A DNA stretch of 64,000 bases from Benincasa hispida (GCF_009727055.1 NC_052354.1:44005376-44069375), one strand, 5' to 3'; positions 12,625 through 25,126 are shown, counted from the stretch's first letter. Notes: generated by a model not told the origin, from the sequence alone. Numbers and translations are program-made.

Positions 12625-12787
12625 CTCTGATACCATATTAACATAGAAAAGAGAAAGTTAAAAAAATACTCTTTCTCTCACATTTTATTCAATATGCAAA
12701 ATACATTATATATGTATACACAACCAATGAGAGAAGAGTGATAACTACCAATAGAAAAATAACAAAAATAACAAAAATGTTGTTACA
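12625..12787 (-). repeat. E1 5' LTR and primer binding site
   Basis: CTCTGATACCA at 12625-12635 is the primer binding site on the minus strand. The LTR runs from 12636 up to TGTAACAACA (minus strand, 12787), about 152 bp. The same TGTAACAA start follows the E1 polypurine tract at 1869. A copy in the opposite orientation lies at 14592-14749. Confidence 0.75.
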
Positions 12788-13458
12788 ACTAATATTGAAT
12801 TATCTTAAAGTATGTTGAAATTATTTGTACATTTTCTTTAAAAATATATATGTTCTCTAAGATATGAGTTATTTGGAACCAAATAATTAGTAACATAGTT
12901 TGTTTACGATGATTGAAATCCCGTTGAAGATGGGAGTTTTTGCTTTCAACGTCCCATGTTGATGTCAGTTTTCAATTTTATGAAAATATCATAAAAAATA
13001 GTAATAAAATATTTGATATCAATAGATATTTTTTTAAAAAAAAATGTTTTAATTGATTAATAAATATGTTTTACTTTTAAGTAAGTTAAAATATTTATTA
13101 TTTATATTATATTCACGATAGTGACATTTGTTATTTATTTCTTATATTTCATAAATTTTTTTTTATGAAAATATAGAATTGTTGATTCACGCTTCATGCC
13201 AATGTGGAGCTCAAGATGTAAAAATATCAATAGGAATATCGACTCATCGATAGAAATTTAATATTATGATGGTACCATAACTCCATTCCTTTTGTGAATT
13301 AAAATAAAAAGGCATAGGAAAAAAAGGAAAAAAGGTTTACAATTAGCGATGCAAATAATTGTCCAACTCTTTTGATCTTCACATTTAAACTCTGATCTTA
13401 CCCATCTGATTGTACAAATATTTAGCTTTAATACTCTAGCTGCATGCAAAATGTCATT
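12788..13458. other. AT-rich intergenic stretch, no gene seen
   Basis: No credible frame, splice-linked exon or clear repeat recognised. A/T runs are common. Confidence 0.5.
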
Positions 13459-13531
13459 TTAGATAGTTCCAATGGTTAAAGTATCCATTATCGTTAAGTT
13501 GATAGTTTAATCTCCACCTCACAATTGTTGA
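13459..13531 (+). repeat. Degenerate tRNA-derived SINE fragment
   Basis: AGATAGTTCCAATGGTTAAAG resembles a polymerase III A box and GATAGTTTAATCTCC a decayed B box. The sequence ends CCACCTCACAATTGTTG, a common ending in plant tRNA-derived repeats. No A-rich tail is obvious. Confidence 0.35.
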
Positions 13532-13578
13532 TTTGGAGGAAAAAAGAAAGGAAAAATTACGAAAACCACCATAAATTA

Positions 13579-13867
13579 CGAAAACCAACCTAAAGTATGG
13601 TAGTCGTTGTAATTACACTCTTAAACTTTCAATTATAAAAATTAAGCCTTCAAACTTAGAAAGTGTTAAAATTTGATCCCTTGAACTTACAATAGTTATA
13701 GAAACTTGTCCCTCAAAATGATAAAAGCTTATTTTGAGAGTTCAATGTTTGTCATTTGGGGATCCAATTTCTAAAATTATTGTAAATTTGATGGTTTCAA
13801 TTTTAACAATTATATAAATTTGAGAATATAATTACAACTACTACAATCCTTCGTGAGTGGTTTTACC
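13579..13867. mobile_element. Foldback MITE, about 290 bp
   Basis: The left end (AACCTAAAGTATGGTAGTCG, TTGTAATTACACTCTTAAA) is the imperfect reverse complement of the right end (GAGAATATAATTACAACTAC, CCTTCGTGAGTGGTTTTAC) over roughly 70 bp. The same terminal sequence borders the larger element at 25977-27020, so they are one family. Confidence 0.65.
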
Positions 13868-14090
13868 ACATGGTACATAAGTTACATGGCGCATAACTAG
13901 CACCCAATTGCCACCCTGATCAAACTCACGTCATATAACTCATGGACGTGATACACAATTTAGCTCATGATTGTATAACGTGTCCACAGTTCATATATTC
14001 ACTTGTTTTAGAAGTTTTAGTTCATATTATTTCTATTATTGTTTATTTAAAAACATCCTTTTAAAAAAAAAAAAAAAAAAAAAATTATGG

Positions 14091-14591
14091 AATAATACAT
14101 TTTTTGTCCCTAAGTTTTGGCTCTAGTTTCTATTTAGTCCCTCAATTTTAAAAGGTTACAAGCTTAATCCTTAAATTTTAGTTTTGTTTCAATTTAGTTC
14201 CTAAATTTAAAATGTTACAAATTTACCCTTGAAATTTAAGTTTTATTTCAATTTGATTCAAATTTTTATTAAATACTTACTTTCAATCACTAACGTCAAT
14301 TTTTAATATAATGAAAAATAATCATTAAATGAAATTTTAAATTTAATTTTAAAACAGATAAAAATAGTGAAATATAATTGATTATAATGATTTTTAATGA
14401 TTTTTAATTTATTGACCTAAATTAACTCTAAAGACGGAAAGTGAGTATTTAGTGAAAAATCGAGGTTAAAAGTGTAAATCTTGAAACATATAGACCAAAT
14501 ATGTCAAGGGTAAAATTGCAGCATTTTGAAACTTAAAAGACTAAATTGAAATCAAACTCAAAACTTAATGACTAAATATGTAAAATCAAAC
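14091..14591. mobile_element. Foldback element copy 1, right end missing
   Basis: It begins with TTTTTGTCCCTAAGTTTTGG and shares nearly its whole length with the element at 20728-21326. The final inverted-repeat arm stops at about 14590, where an LTR fragment (14592-14749) begins. The LTR fragment therefore probably joined here by insertion or rearrangement. Confidence 0.7.
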
Positions 14592-14749
14592 TCTATTGGT
14601 AGTTATCACTCTTCTCTCATTGGTTGTGTATACATATATAATGTATTTTGCATATTGAATAAAGTGTGAGAGAAAGAGTATTTTTTTAACTTTCTCTTTT
14701 CTATGTTAATATGGTATCAGAGAAATAATAATTCCTAATTTTTTTTATG
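14592..14749 (+). repeat. Inverted copy of E1 LTR, primer binding site and gag leader
   Basis: This stretch is close to the exact reverse complement of 12598-12755: LTR, TGGTATCAGAG primer binding site, leader and the gag ATG (14747-14749). Similarity ends exactly at the ATG. No gag follows. Confidence 0.85.
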
Positions 14750-14780
14750 GGATCCAAAATTTTATATCATTCGTTCTAAA

Positions 14781-15003
14781 ATCGTCTTCAAAATATCTCC
14801 CAAAAGAAATTTTGGTATGGTAATGATCGTTAGAGGAGACGAGAAATATTTACCGACATGTATGTTTTTCACGAAGCACATCACAAATTTTGGATCGTCT
14901 TCAAAATATCTCTCAAAAGAAATTGTGGTGTGGTAATAATCGTCAGAGGAGAGGAGAAATATTTACCGGCATGTATATTTTTCATGAAGCATATCATGTC
15001 CCC
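14781..15003. repeat. Two-copy tandem repeat, about 113 bp
   Basis: ATCGTCTTCAAAATATCTC starts at 14781 and again at 14894. Both copies continue through AGAAATATTTACCGRCATGTAT with about ten differences. Confidence 0.85.
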
Positions 15004-18000
15004 CAACAAGTTTTTATTCAACTGTTAGTTTTTTTCTCTTTTCTTACTATCTAACAACAAAATAGAAGTTCTTTTTTTTTCTTTATTGATATTCTTCTTT
15101 GGCCAATAAATTCAAATGATTAGACTTAAAATGAATGATGTCTAAAATTGGTCATGGATGAAAATAATTCATGGGGTTAATTAATGATGTTTTCTTTTTT
15201 TATTCTAGATTTTTTTTGTTGTTCCAAGACATTTGATTGTGAGGATTATTTATCTACCTCGCTTGCTAGAGATTTGAGGGGCAATCCACAACTCTTACAA
15301 AATACTTAAAGTTTTTTCCTAAATATTTTAATATACAATTTAATGAACTTCTTTTATAAGTCTTTGTAGTTTTATATCTGTTTGTACCGATCTCATGAAA
15401 GGTTTAAGTGTTTCTCAAGTGTTGAATTCAATTTAGAGACTTGTTGCTTTTTTCTCTATATATTACTTTATTAAAATTAGGGATACATACTTATTTCGTC
15501 TATTTAATTAATTTATTATTTTCTAAAACCTTTATTGACTCATTTTCTTTTATATTGCCTTAAGATGGGAAAGCTTAGGAGAAAGAATATGAGAACACTT
15601 TGATTTCATAAATTATGATCTCCATTTTTTATGTGATCCTAATGGATTTAGATAAGAATAACCTATTTTATTTTAAGTAGGTGTTGTCTTTTAAAAAAAA
15701 AGAAAAAATAGAAAAGAGGGAGATATTGGGAGAGTGTGAGGATAACTCTCTTTTTGTTAATTCGATTATTGTATTAGTCTTTCTTTACTATTAAAAATTT
15801 TTATAAATTTTCTTATATTTTTCTTGATACCATAAATTTACCGCACTTTTCTTAAGTTAATGAGGTAAGATAACATTTTAATTATATAACGGTTAATGGA
15901 TAATAATAAATCAAAATTTAAATATAAAGACAATAGTCATACCTTTTTGTTTCGTCATAGAAAATAATCTTGTGGAATCATTTAGGCTTCACTTTGGCAT
16001 GATCCAATATTTTCTTTACGAATAACGAAAACTTCAATTATCATTCTACAATTATGTGTACAATTCGTAAATGAATGTGTCTATTTGAACTTTAGTTTTT
16101 ATGTGAAGTGATACATCAAGAGGATTTCATAACAAATAAAAGTGTGATCATTATTTATTTAAAAATATTTAATTAGTATGTGAAGTTAAAATTAAATTAC
16201 TTATTCACAACACAAAGTCATACAATTTTTTTTTCCAGTTATTTTATTTATCTGAAAAGTATAAAATTAGGAAAGAAAAGTAAACATATCAACAAAAACT
16301 TTAAAGAGTACAAATAAATTATATTTTATACTTAAATTACTTTTTCACTCTCTCCGCTCTTTATTCTCCATATTGTTTCCTATCTCCTCCACTCATGTGA
16401 TGCCCTCTTTGTAGGAGGCTAATTTGTTGAAAACAAAAATAAAGAAAAATAAAAACACATAAAAAAAATTGATGGAAAGGGTATAATGGGCAAAATGGGA
16501 AGAGAAATACTCTCCTTTAATATACTTTTGTTATTTGAGATTTTAATTTAAAAATAAATATTTTTAGAAAAAAATTAGAGTGTTTGACAACCACCCAAAT
16601 TAACTTTTGAATTCTATTTTAAACCATTTTGATCAAAAGTGTTTAAATAAAATGAGTTTTTTAAAAAACATTTTTTTTCTCAATTCAATCAAAAGAATCC
16701 TTAGAAATTACATTGAAAATAATAATTATTAGCTTTTTTCTAAATCAAATACAACAACAAAAAAAAGTTTATGAGAGTTTTTATTTATGAAATATTTTAA
16801 ATAGGACATAAATGTTAAAATTATATAATGAGATTTGTGGAGAAAAAAATGTTTGAGGTTTTACTTTAAAAAGTTTTAGATGAAGTGTATGTTTTACATT
16901 TTAAATATAGTACAATATCAGAATTGTTGGTAAAAATATCTCTAATCACAAAAAATTTGTTTTTGTTTTTGTTTTTGTTTTTTTTGTTTTTTTTTTGTTT
17001 TTTTGTTACTTTTGTTTTTTGTTGTTTTTTTTTTTCATAATTTTAACATATAAAACCCAACCAACATTTGAAAAAAAAAATTAATAATTTATGTGTAGAT
17101 AATAAAACACATCTAGTGAAAATTTGTATGAAAAATGTTAAAGAGTATTTCATTAAATATCATTGTACCCGAATATTTTTAATATCATTTTATATCCTAA
17201 ATCTACACATAAATTAATATTTGTAACCAATTATATTATCACTAAAGAAGTCACGTTTTTATCATATTTAATTTTAATTAATAATACACGTTAATTTAAA
17301 ACGTACTATATTTTAATCTAATTGGTAAGAGTTAGCTCTTAAGATAATATAATTATTTATAAACCAAGATATGAGTAAAAAAAAATTAAATATTTAAAAT
17401 AATAAGCATCAAAACTACAAAAATGCCACATAATTACGCAAATAATTCAAAATAGAATAATTTCCATTTTTAATTTAATTTGCACATTGTATTTTATATT
17501 GAGTTTATCTAATTTGTATTCTATAAACTAGATAGTTCAACAGATAAATTTGTTACAAATCTAATTTGCAAATTTGTTATAAGTCCAAATGTACCTATTT
17601 TGAACATTACAAATCACGTGTTATGAAACTAATCCCTTTAAGACTTTCAAAAGTTTCATTAATATTCTTAAAACCTTTTCTAAAAAGGACTTTTTAAAAA
17701 AGAAAGAGAATATTCTGGTAGTTGATTTGTCAACCAAAACCACATTCAAAAGTTGCATGAACACCTCTCATCTATTAAAAAAAAGAAGTTTACAAAATGT
17801 CAGTATTTAGATGGAAACCATCGAGAATTTGCATAATTTTGAGGACAACCATTAGAGAGAAGAAGGAAAACTTCCTTAAACATGTGTATCGATAATGAAA
17901 AAGGGATGAATGAGATTTGAGGAAATGCATGGTCATTGATTGAAATGGAAAAGAGAGGTGAGGGTATTTATAAACGATTTTCATGCATATACTAACTATA

Positions 18001-18011
18001 AGGAAATTTGC
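15004..18011. other. AT-rich intergenic DNA, no gene seen
   Basis: Long A/T-rich stretch without a credible coding frame. A T-rich simple repeat (TTTTTG units) lies at about 16960-17035. I recognised no transposon domain. Confidence 0.5.
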
Positions 18012-18150
18012 TTACATGAACATAGCTCAACTGGCATAGTGTTTATACTATTAACCTCAAAGTCTGAGATTCGATTCCCTCACTCCACACTTTAATTACA
18101 ATATCTTTGCAAAAAAATAAAAAAATAAAATAAAAAAATAAATAAAATCT
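18012..18150 (+). mobile_element. tRNA-derived SINE with A-rich tail
   Basis: A polymerase III A box TAGCTCAACTGG (18023-18034) and B box GATTCGATTCC (18068-18078) have tRNA-like spacing. They are followed by a short body and a tail of A-runs with T interruptions (18111-18147). It is not a tRNA gene: no acceptor stem closes around it. Target duplications were not identified. Confidence 0.7.
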
Positions 18151-18992
18151 ATAAGGGATTTCTTTATTTTGTTTCAAAAAGTTAAGAGTATTAATGCAAC
18201 TATTAAATGTTTAATAGCATTTTTTAAACTAAATTCTAACCATTTACATCTATATGCCTACAGTAAAAGTATTTTTAGTATTTTTAAATTTTTTTTAAGT
18301 TTAAAGGTATTAATGAATTTTTCAAAAGTTCAAAGACATTATCGAAACAAACTACTAACGGTTTCGGTCAAAAATCAACAGTAATTATTATTTTTTAATT
18401 TAAGGATGTTAATAACAATAGCCTTTCACAAAAAACACCCAACCACAAACACATGGGAGGTTGGGGAACCTACCTAACCTAGCCATCAAAGGGCAGGTAG
18501 AAGAACTAATGAATTATAACAATAATAGTAGTAAATAAGTGGTGCTATAAAATTTAAAAATAAACAAAGGGAGCCAAATTAATTGAACAAAGAACAAACC
18601 AGCTAATATGGAGTGACTTATAAATGAGGAAAAGAAATTCTAACAGATAGGCATGGATGGAGACAAAGGGCAAATAAAAGGTCAGAAAAACAAGAAGAAG
18701 CAACCAATTATATAATCTATTTCAGAATCAAATGCAATAAAACAAAACATATAATCTTAACTTTACAAATTATAAGTACTTACAATCGGAAGCATCCCGT
18801 TGCACTTGCACCTATACAACTCACAAGAATGAATACTACAAGGAAGCGAATCTCGAGGAAAGGACAAAAAAATAAGGAAACTCCAAAGGCAGAGTTAAGC
18901 GATTTAGCAAGCAAACGAAAGGGGAATGAAATTAGTATCTTTGTTTTACCTGTAAAAGTGAACAAAGCTACTGTGTTTTGATGTTTGTGCAT
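18151..18992 (-). other. Downstream flank and probable 3' UTR of the capping-protein gene
   Basis: The capping-protein gene ends at 18993 on the minus strand, so transcription continues into this stretch. An AG/GTAAA junction near 18950 could be a 3' UTR intron, but no end can be set. No separate gene seen. Confidence 0.4.
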
Positions 18993-21900
18993 TTACTTTC
19001 CAATTCCAAGTTCTTTAGCAATGTCTCTTGTTAAGCTGAATTGTGAGGTATTATGCCATGGAAATAGGGTCCGAGTAACAGGAAGCTTCCTCCGAAGATC
19101 CTACGATGCACAATAAAAGATCCGAGATAACAGACAAATTTGTTGAGAACATAGCACAATTAAGATCACAAGGTGTAGCAACACAAAGTACCAAAACTAC
19201 ATCAATAACAGCATTTCCCTATTCTTTCAAAATGTAAATTTAAGGACAAGAGATAATAAGGTAATTTTTGGACCAAATGACGCCATTGAAGTAGGCATGA
19301 AACAGAGAGGAAAAAAAACTGTGACCAGATATATGAATAACTTCAACTTCAGACATTGCATGAGATTTACAACAAATGAATTCAAATCCACATAGAATCG
19401 TCGTATAATAGGTTGATGAAGTTCACAATTGGCACTCTGAGATGCATAATACTAATGTTCCAATTGAGGAATCAACCATTAAAGAACTGACAGAATCAGC
19501 ATATTTTTCAAATTATTATTATCATATTCAGAGTTCATGACAAAAATAAGATAAGATCAAAATGGCTTCTTCACTTCCTTGAGTCAACAATTTTTTATAA
19601 ATTTCTCCCACTCCCACTTTTCCTAGGATTAGATGGTGTAAAGATTATGGGATAACAGATGAAATTCATTTCACATATTTACTCCAATGGAAGGCTCTAG
19701 AAATGCAATACTTTTCACCCAATTAAAATAGAGTACCTTGAAGGTGGTATCTGGCAAGTTTGAATAGGATGTCTGTCAAGCATACAAGTATTAGTTAATC
19801 TTCCTAGAAACCCCAATAAATAATAATGATTAGAGATTTATGCAGAACCTCAAGAGATGCTAAGTATTCTGCTTCGTGATGACGAATAATATTGGCTATC
19901 GCAACTGCACAATCTTCAGGAGCCTAAAACAACAAATTTCAACAATTTGAAAAGAAAGTTAATCCCTATTTATGCTGAGAAGAAATGAAAACGTCTGATG
20001 TACAAACAGAGGAAAATGAACTGCAGAGTTATGAGAATATGCCTACAACTACAAGGATGTTATCAACAATATTATATTTTAGTATAACTGAACCTACTAT
20101 AAAATGAAGATTTCATTTTACATGAACATGTTGCACCGCATATTGGGATGTCCAATGCTCTATCCAAACTGATGTAAAAAGCAACAAAAGTAACCAAGCA
20201 TTTGATTCCACCTAAGGTAACAATACTGACTGGAAATAATAACTAAAAAGAAAACTTTCAAATTGGTAATGACCTGTAGGATAGTTGAATCATTGCATTC
20301 ATGCTTTGCATCTAATTGAACATTTCCCTCCTCAAAATAATGGGCACCCACCTAGAGAGAGCAGAGAGAAAAGAGCCCAAAATATGAATTGTTGAGGTTT
20401 TAATAATACATTAAAAAATAAAGTTCAAGTCCAAAAAATGAGAGAGAACAAGAGAGAGGCATGAATCTATTGTGCACTTGGATTAAGTAACAGAAAGTAC
20501 CTGCATTTTCCCTCTTATTTCAAGAGCTTGAAAATCACTTTTGCACTCAATGTTCCATGTAGAACGCCAACTTCCATTACTGCACAAGAATGGGAACAGA
20601 CATCAAATAAAATGAGTTGAACTTGAATTCTGCAAAATGAATTCGTTAACTAAATTGAAATGCCATCAGCAACAGATGAACCAAAAGCATCACATTTTCT
20701 GCAATTAAAAATAAATTCAAGAGAATAATACCTTTTTGATACCTAAATTTTAGCTCTAGTTTCTATTTGGTCCCTATGTTTTAAAATGTTACACATTTAA
20801 TCCTTAAGTTTTGAGTTTTATTTCAATTTAGTCCTTAAGTTTTGAAACGTTACAATTTTACTCTTGAGATTTGAGTTTTATTTCAATTTGGTCCATTAAT
20901 TTTAAGGTTTTGCATTTTTAAAATTAATTTTTATTAAATAGTCACTTTCAATTATTGACGTCAATTTTCATTAATTAATTAAAAATAATTATGAAGTGAA
21001 ATTTTAAATGTAATTTTGAAAGTGATCAAAATAGTGAAAGTTAATTAATTATAATTATTTTTTAAAAAAAAATAATTTATTAACATGAATTAACTCTAAA
21101 GACAGAAAGTGAATATTTAGTGAAAAATCGAGATTAAAAGTGTAAATCTTGAAACACAGGGACCAAATTGAAATAAAACTCAAATGTCAAGGGTAAAATT
21201 GTAGCACTTTGAAACCTAGGAACTAAATTGAAATCAAACTCAAAACTTAAGAACTAAATGTATAACATTTTGAAACCTAGGGACTAAATAGAAACTAGAC
21301 CCAAAACCTAGGGACCAAAAAAGTATTTTTTCCTAAATTTAAATAGACACTTGATGATACTTAATTCTTCCAGACCTGACACATCACAACAAAGAAAAGG
21401 AAGAGAAAAAAGAACAAGAATAGGAGAAGGCAAATAAAGAAGTCAAGAAGTTGCTGAGGCAAATAATGATGATTATGCAGTATGCACGCACCAGAAGTTC
21501 TGAGGGCTATGTCTAGCAGCAGCAATAACCACAGCAAGCTCAAAATCAGATTCAGGTCCCTCTGCATCTTTTCCATTCACACAGAAAACTGAGCAAACAC
21601 CTTTTGGATACGCTTCACCAACATATCGAGCAATTTCTGTATCTACGGCACATCTGCCATAACATAGAATACATAATAAAGAAAAACTGATTGTTATTCA
21701 TAGACATCTTGAGGTTTATTTACTTCAGGTTTCAGGGAGAAATATTCTCATTTGACCTGGAATAGTCTAGACTCTAAGCATATTGTACGAAAACCACAAT
21801 TTTAGTTGTGGTCTGTTGATGTCTGCTGAAAAATGGCTTAAATTATTTTACAAATATGTTATAGAAGTATAAATATTTGTTGTTAACACGACAGACTTCT

Positions 21901-23843
21901 GTCGATGTTAAACAAAGGAGAAACTTTAGACAGGTTGATATAAGCAATATTCACTTCAAGGAGACGGCCTAATCAGTAATCACATATATGGGATTTTATT
22001 TTTCGTTTATATATATTTTTAAATATCCAAATCAACTTGTGTGTACCTCAACTATTCTTGTGGGATAACTATTTGATCCCACTACATTTGGTTGCAAGAA
22101 AACTCGTAAAATATAAACTTCAAGGTGAATGGTCATCATGGTTTGAACTCATTCCTTCTAAATTATTTAGAGGACCCTTATTTCCTTAGGTTAAACAATG
22201 GTGGTTCATATGTTGCAAAGTTTAAAACTCACATCTGCCAAATCATTTAACATTATAAACCTCCAATAAGGATGGTTACTAGTTTTCAGTTTTTCAAACT
22301 AGTCATAAAGCCTACCGAAATTCCTCAACGTATGCAGAGGGGAGTTCCTCATCCAGTGCAGGTCTCACTCCAGCACACGCCTAAGTCAATTAAACACCAA
22401 ATACAAAAACAGAGCAAATAATAAAACAACTTAGAAAGCTAAATTAGACCACGAAAGAGAGGGGAGGGATGTATAGCGGTAAGTAATTTTCATAAATTTA
22501 ATTGTTAACACTATGAATAGAATAAACCAGAAGACATGAGAAGTTAATCAATACTAGTGCAATTAACAATTTAGCCTAAGTTTGTTTCATGCATAATTAG
22601 ATAAACATGTTTTCTGATTTTGTCAATACAGATTAAATCAATAGACAATGCTCTATGATATGTAACATCAACTAAAAAAAGCATGGTATTAACCTTTAAA
22701 AATGGCAAACAAAATAAAAATACTCAATTTCCCACAATAAGTAAGTCAGTTCTATGGACAATCTTGTGATCATGCTTTCTTCATCTCTCCATGTCTCAAG
22801 AAAGGAAAAAGTCAATTTCTAGCTTAGCCATTTAGACATTAAGCTAGAAATTGACTTTTACTACCATAAAATGGTTACTCTGCTGAGATTGATTCAGACT
22901 GAACCCTTACCTGTTTGATATTATCAATTATAGCAACTTGTGCAGTTCTTGGATCAAGGAACTCGTTTTCTTCAAGCTCATTGAACGGTGTAATAATCAC
23001 CTGAATTCATCACATGAGAGGACTGAGAAGCATAAAGAAAACAAAATAATTAATCTGCAAGCTTTCTAGAACGTAATTTTATGATAATAATAATCAAATT
23101 CTCCTTTCACAAATTGTACAAATGCTTGATTTTCGAAAGCATGCAACCACCTACTGGACTGACCATCTATATCAGTTTGTTTCACTAGATATGCACGAAA
23201 TCGTGGCCATTAACTCCAGTTTGTGAAGCTTTTGCATCTATTTGGATGGGGCTGGAGAGTATTCCATTTAAATCCCAAGATAAAACAGCATAACAATTCC
23301 AAAACCACATAAAACTGCCAGAAAAAAACTACTTTAAATTTAAATAAAACAGAAACAAGCCTGATGCATGCAGTGAAAACAAGATGCAGGCTCTTCACGC
23401 CACTCGCTACAATTATCACGAATCGATAAAAACTAGTTCCCCAACCTTATCCGCAATGAAAATAGCAGCAAAAAACGACTATCCTTATAACAAACTTACA
23501 TCTCCTACTCTGCCAGGCATTTCAATGAAAATCATATGTGATTTGTTGTACTGAGGAAAAGCTTCAGACGCCGCCTCGTGGTACAACTCATCGTCGTTCA
23601 AAATCTTCTTCACATCTGAAAATTGATAAACGTACGAAACATCAAATATATAATTCAACCAATAAAAATCACCGGAAATGATCGTACACAATGCAAATGC
23701 AAAAAATACACATCTATATGAACCGAAATGTAATTATGACCTTTGGCAACGAATTGGATTTCTCCGGCGGGAGCGTTTAGGAGAAACCACTTCGCGATCT
23801 CCTTCTTCTGCTCGTCGCTAAGCTCCACTTCTTCGTCGGCCAT
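18993..23843 (-). CDS. CPA: F-actin-capping protein subunit alpha (CapZ alpha), 10 exons, 303 aa
   Basis: Caps actin filament barbed ends in the cytoplasm as a heterodimer with the beta subunit. The hand-built exons are 23843-23741, 23615-23500, 23000-22911, 22380-22316, 21653-21492, 20579-20501, 20351-20274, 19923-19849, 19772-19737 and 19100-18993. All introns are GT-AG and the joined frame (912 bp) has no stop. Family marks in order: MADEEVELSDEQKKEIAKWF, LNAPAGEI, EAFPQYNKSHM, PRTAQVAI, GSWRSTWNI, VGAHYFEEGNVQLDAKH, ANIIRHHEAEYLASLE, and the capping-protein alpha signature region ending LTRDIAKELGIGK. Plant relatives are about 308 aa. The ATG at 23843 matches the family start; an in-frame ATG at 23879 is less likely. 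Intron 5 hosts a foldback element. No paired gene is adjacent. Confidence 0.95.
20728..21326. mobile_element. Foldback element copy 2 within intron 5 of the capping-protein gene
   Basis: Long imperfect terminal inverted repeats (TTTTTGATACCTAAATTTTA and, reversed from the right end, TTTTTTGGTCCCTAGGTTTT) span most of its 600 bp, so the transcript could fold into one hairpin. Copy 1 at 14091-14591 shares the internal GTCAATTTT and AACTCTAAAGACRGAAAGTG blocks. It has no coding capacity. Confidence 0.8.
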
Positions 23844-24056
23844 TGCCGGAAACTGAAAATTTGTTTCACCGATTTTCAAATGAACTGAAGCAGAAGGAGG
23901 GAGAGGAGAGAGAGGGAGCGGTGTAAAAGGAAAAACAGTCTATGAGCTGTAACGGGTCGGTTTTGATTCGACCCGGTTTCGCTGGACCGGTTCTTAATAC
24001 GATTCCGACGTGTCGTAATGTGTCAGAGGATGGTCTCGTAAGACGCTTTTTTGTCT

Positions 24057-24072
24057 GGGCTGGGCCCAGCCC
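24057..24072. promoter_or_regulatory. Palindromic site II-like promoter element upstream of the capping-protein gene
   Basis: GGGCTGGGCCCAGCCC is a perfect 16-bp palindrome about 215 bp upstream of the capping-protein ATG. It contains TGGGCC on both strands, the core of plant site II elements bound by TCP factors and common in housekeeping promoters. Binding is an inference. Confidence 0.45.
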
Positions 24073-24230
24073 AACTAAGGGTGTCGAAAGTGGAACTTCG
24101 ATTTGTCGTTTAAAAATATATTGACCATTATTTTATGAGTAAATTTGAAGGTTTCTCCACTTGATTGATTATTGCTTGGGCCCACTTTAGTGAAATTTTA
24201 GGATTAAATCCGATTTTATAGATTTGAAAC

Positions 24231-24606
24231 TAGGGGTGTACATAGTTCGGGTTGGGTTGGGTTGGAAGATTTTTGTGGACCAATCCAAAAATTCGGATGG
24301 GCTAATAATGAACCCTATTAGTTATTTTTTAGAGGGTCAACTCAACCCAAAATTTCTGGGTTGGATCGGGTTGGGTCATCGGTTCTTTTTTTTTTTAAAT
24401 GCCTATTTTTTCCGTCACTTTTGTATGTATATATATTCGGGTCTGGTCGGCCCGATCCTAAAATTGGGTAACCCTTGCCCCAATCCGAATTTAATATTTT
24501 TTAACATTTTAACCCAATCCAACCCAAAATAAAATCTAACCCAACCCAACGGTTTGGGTTGGGTAGTCCCGATTGGTCGGATTATCAGGTTTTTTTTAAC
24601 ACCCTA
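24231..24606. mobile_element. MITE with GGGTTGGGTT-rich arms
   Basis: It is bounded by TAGGGGTGTA at the left and TTAACACCCTA at the right. Both arms are rich in GGGTTGGGTT or its complement, giving a foldback structure. Open frames across it are a by-product of the repeat. Confidence 0.65.
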
Positions 24607-25126
24607 TGTTATTGATGGAAGTATCCAAGTCTCATCTTGTACTAAAAACTAGTAAAGAAACCTCGTGAAAATATTAATAAGATGTTGATGGATATTTCTA
24701 GAAAAAATATAAAAATAAAAAAAATATATTTAAATTAATAAATAAAAATTTTGCACCTTTTAAATAAGTTGACAGATCAATAATTCTTTTCTAAAAAACA
24801 TGTTAATTTTTCATATTATTTTACATATTAGTACATTTTGTTATTATTGTGTTTATGAATTCTTGAAGGGTATGAAGGGAAATGTCTTTATTATTGTAAA
24901 TAATGTCAAAAATAGCAAATTTAAGTATAGATAAAGTAAACATATTGGTGCAGTTAAAAAAAGAAAGGGGAAGGGTAACCATATTGGTATATCCCTAAGA
25001 TTTGATTGAGAGAACTAATCTATTTTTAAGGCTTTATGGTAAATTGCAAATGACAAATTTTACGTACTCAAATTTTAGGTTTGTTTTCATATAAAATAAA
25101 ATGAATCGATTTTTTTATAAATATAT
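24607..25126. other. AT-rich intergenic stretch, nothing recognised
   Basis: No coding frame, RNA gene or clear repeat seen. Confidence 0.45.

Larger units (their letters stand above)
1862..12787 (-). mobile_element. Ty1/copia retrotransposon E1, degenerate, split by nested element E2
   Basis: All copia parts are present in order on the minus strand. The 5' LTR is at 12636-12787 and the primer binding site (TGGTATCAGAG) at 12625-12635. Gag N-terminus is at 12286-12600, gag C-terminus at 4647-5127, protease at 4377-4634, integrase at 3741-4370, and reverse transcriptase/RNase H at 1919-3516. A polypurine tract AGGAGGGGATA (1870-1880) follows. The middle of gag is interrupted by E2 (5133-12042). 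The 3' LTR is essentially absent: after TGTAACAA at 1869-1862 the sequence stops matching the 5' LTR and becomes gypsy-like. Frameshifts and stops in every domain mean it cannot move by itself. Confidence 0.85.

Noticed and set aside
18012..18100. Possible tRNA gene from A and B boxes
   Set aside because: No acceptor-stem pairing, and an A-rich tail follows; it is a SINE.
23210..23419. 69-codon minus-strand frame
   Set aside because: Lies in intron 2 of the capping-protein gene, outside the conserved exons.
24224..24532. 102-codon plus-strand frame
   Set aside because: Runs through the GGGTTGGGTT arms of a MITE; low-complexity and no domain.
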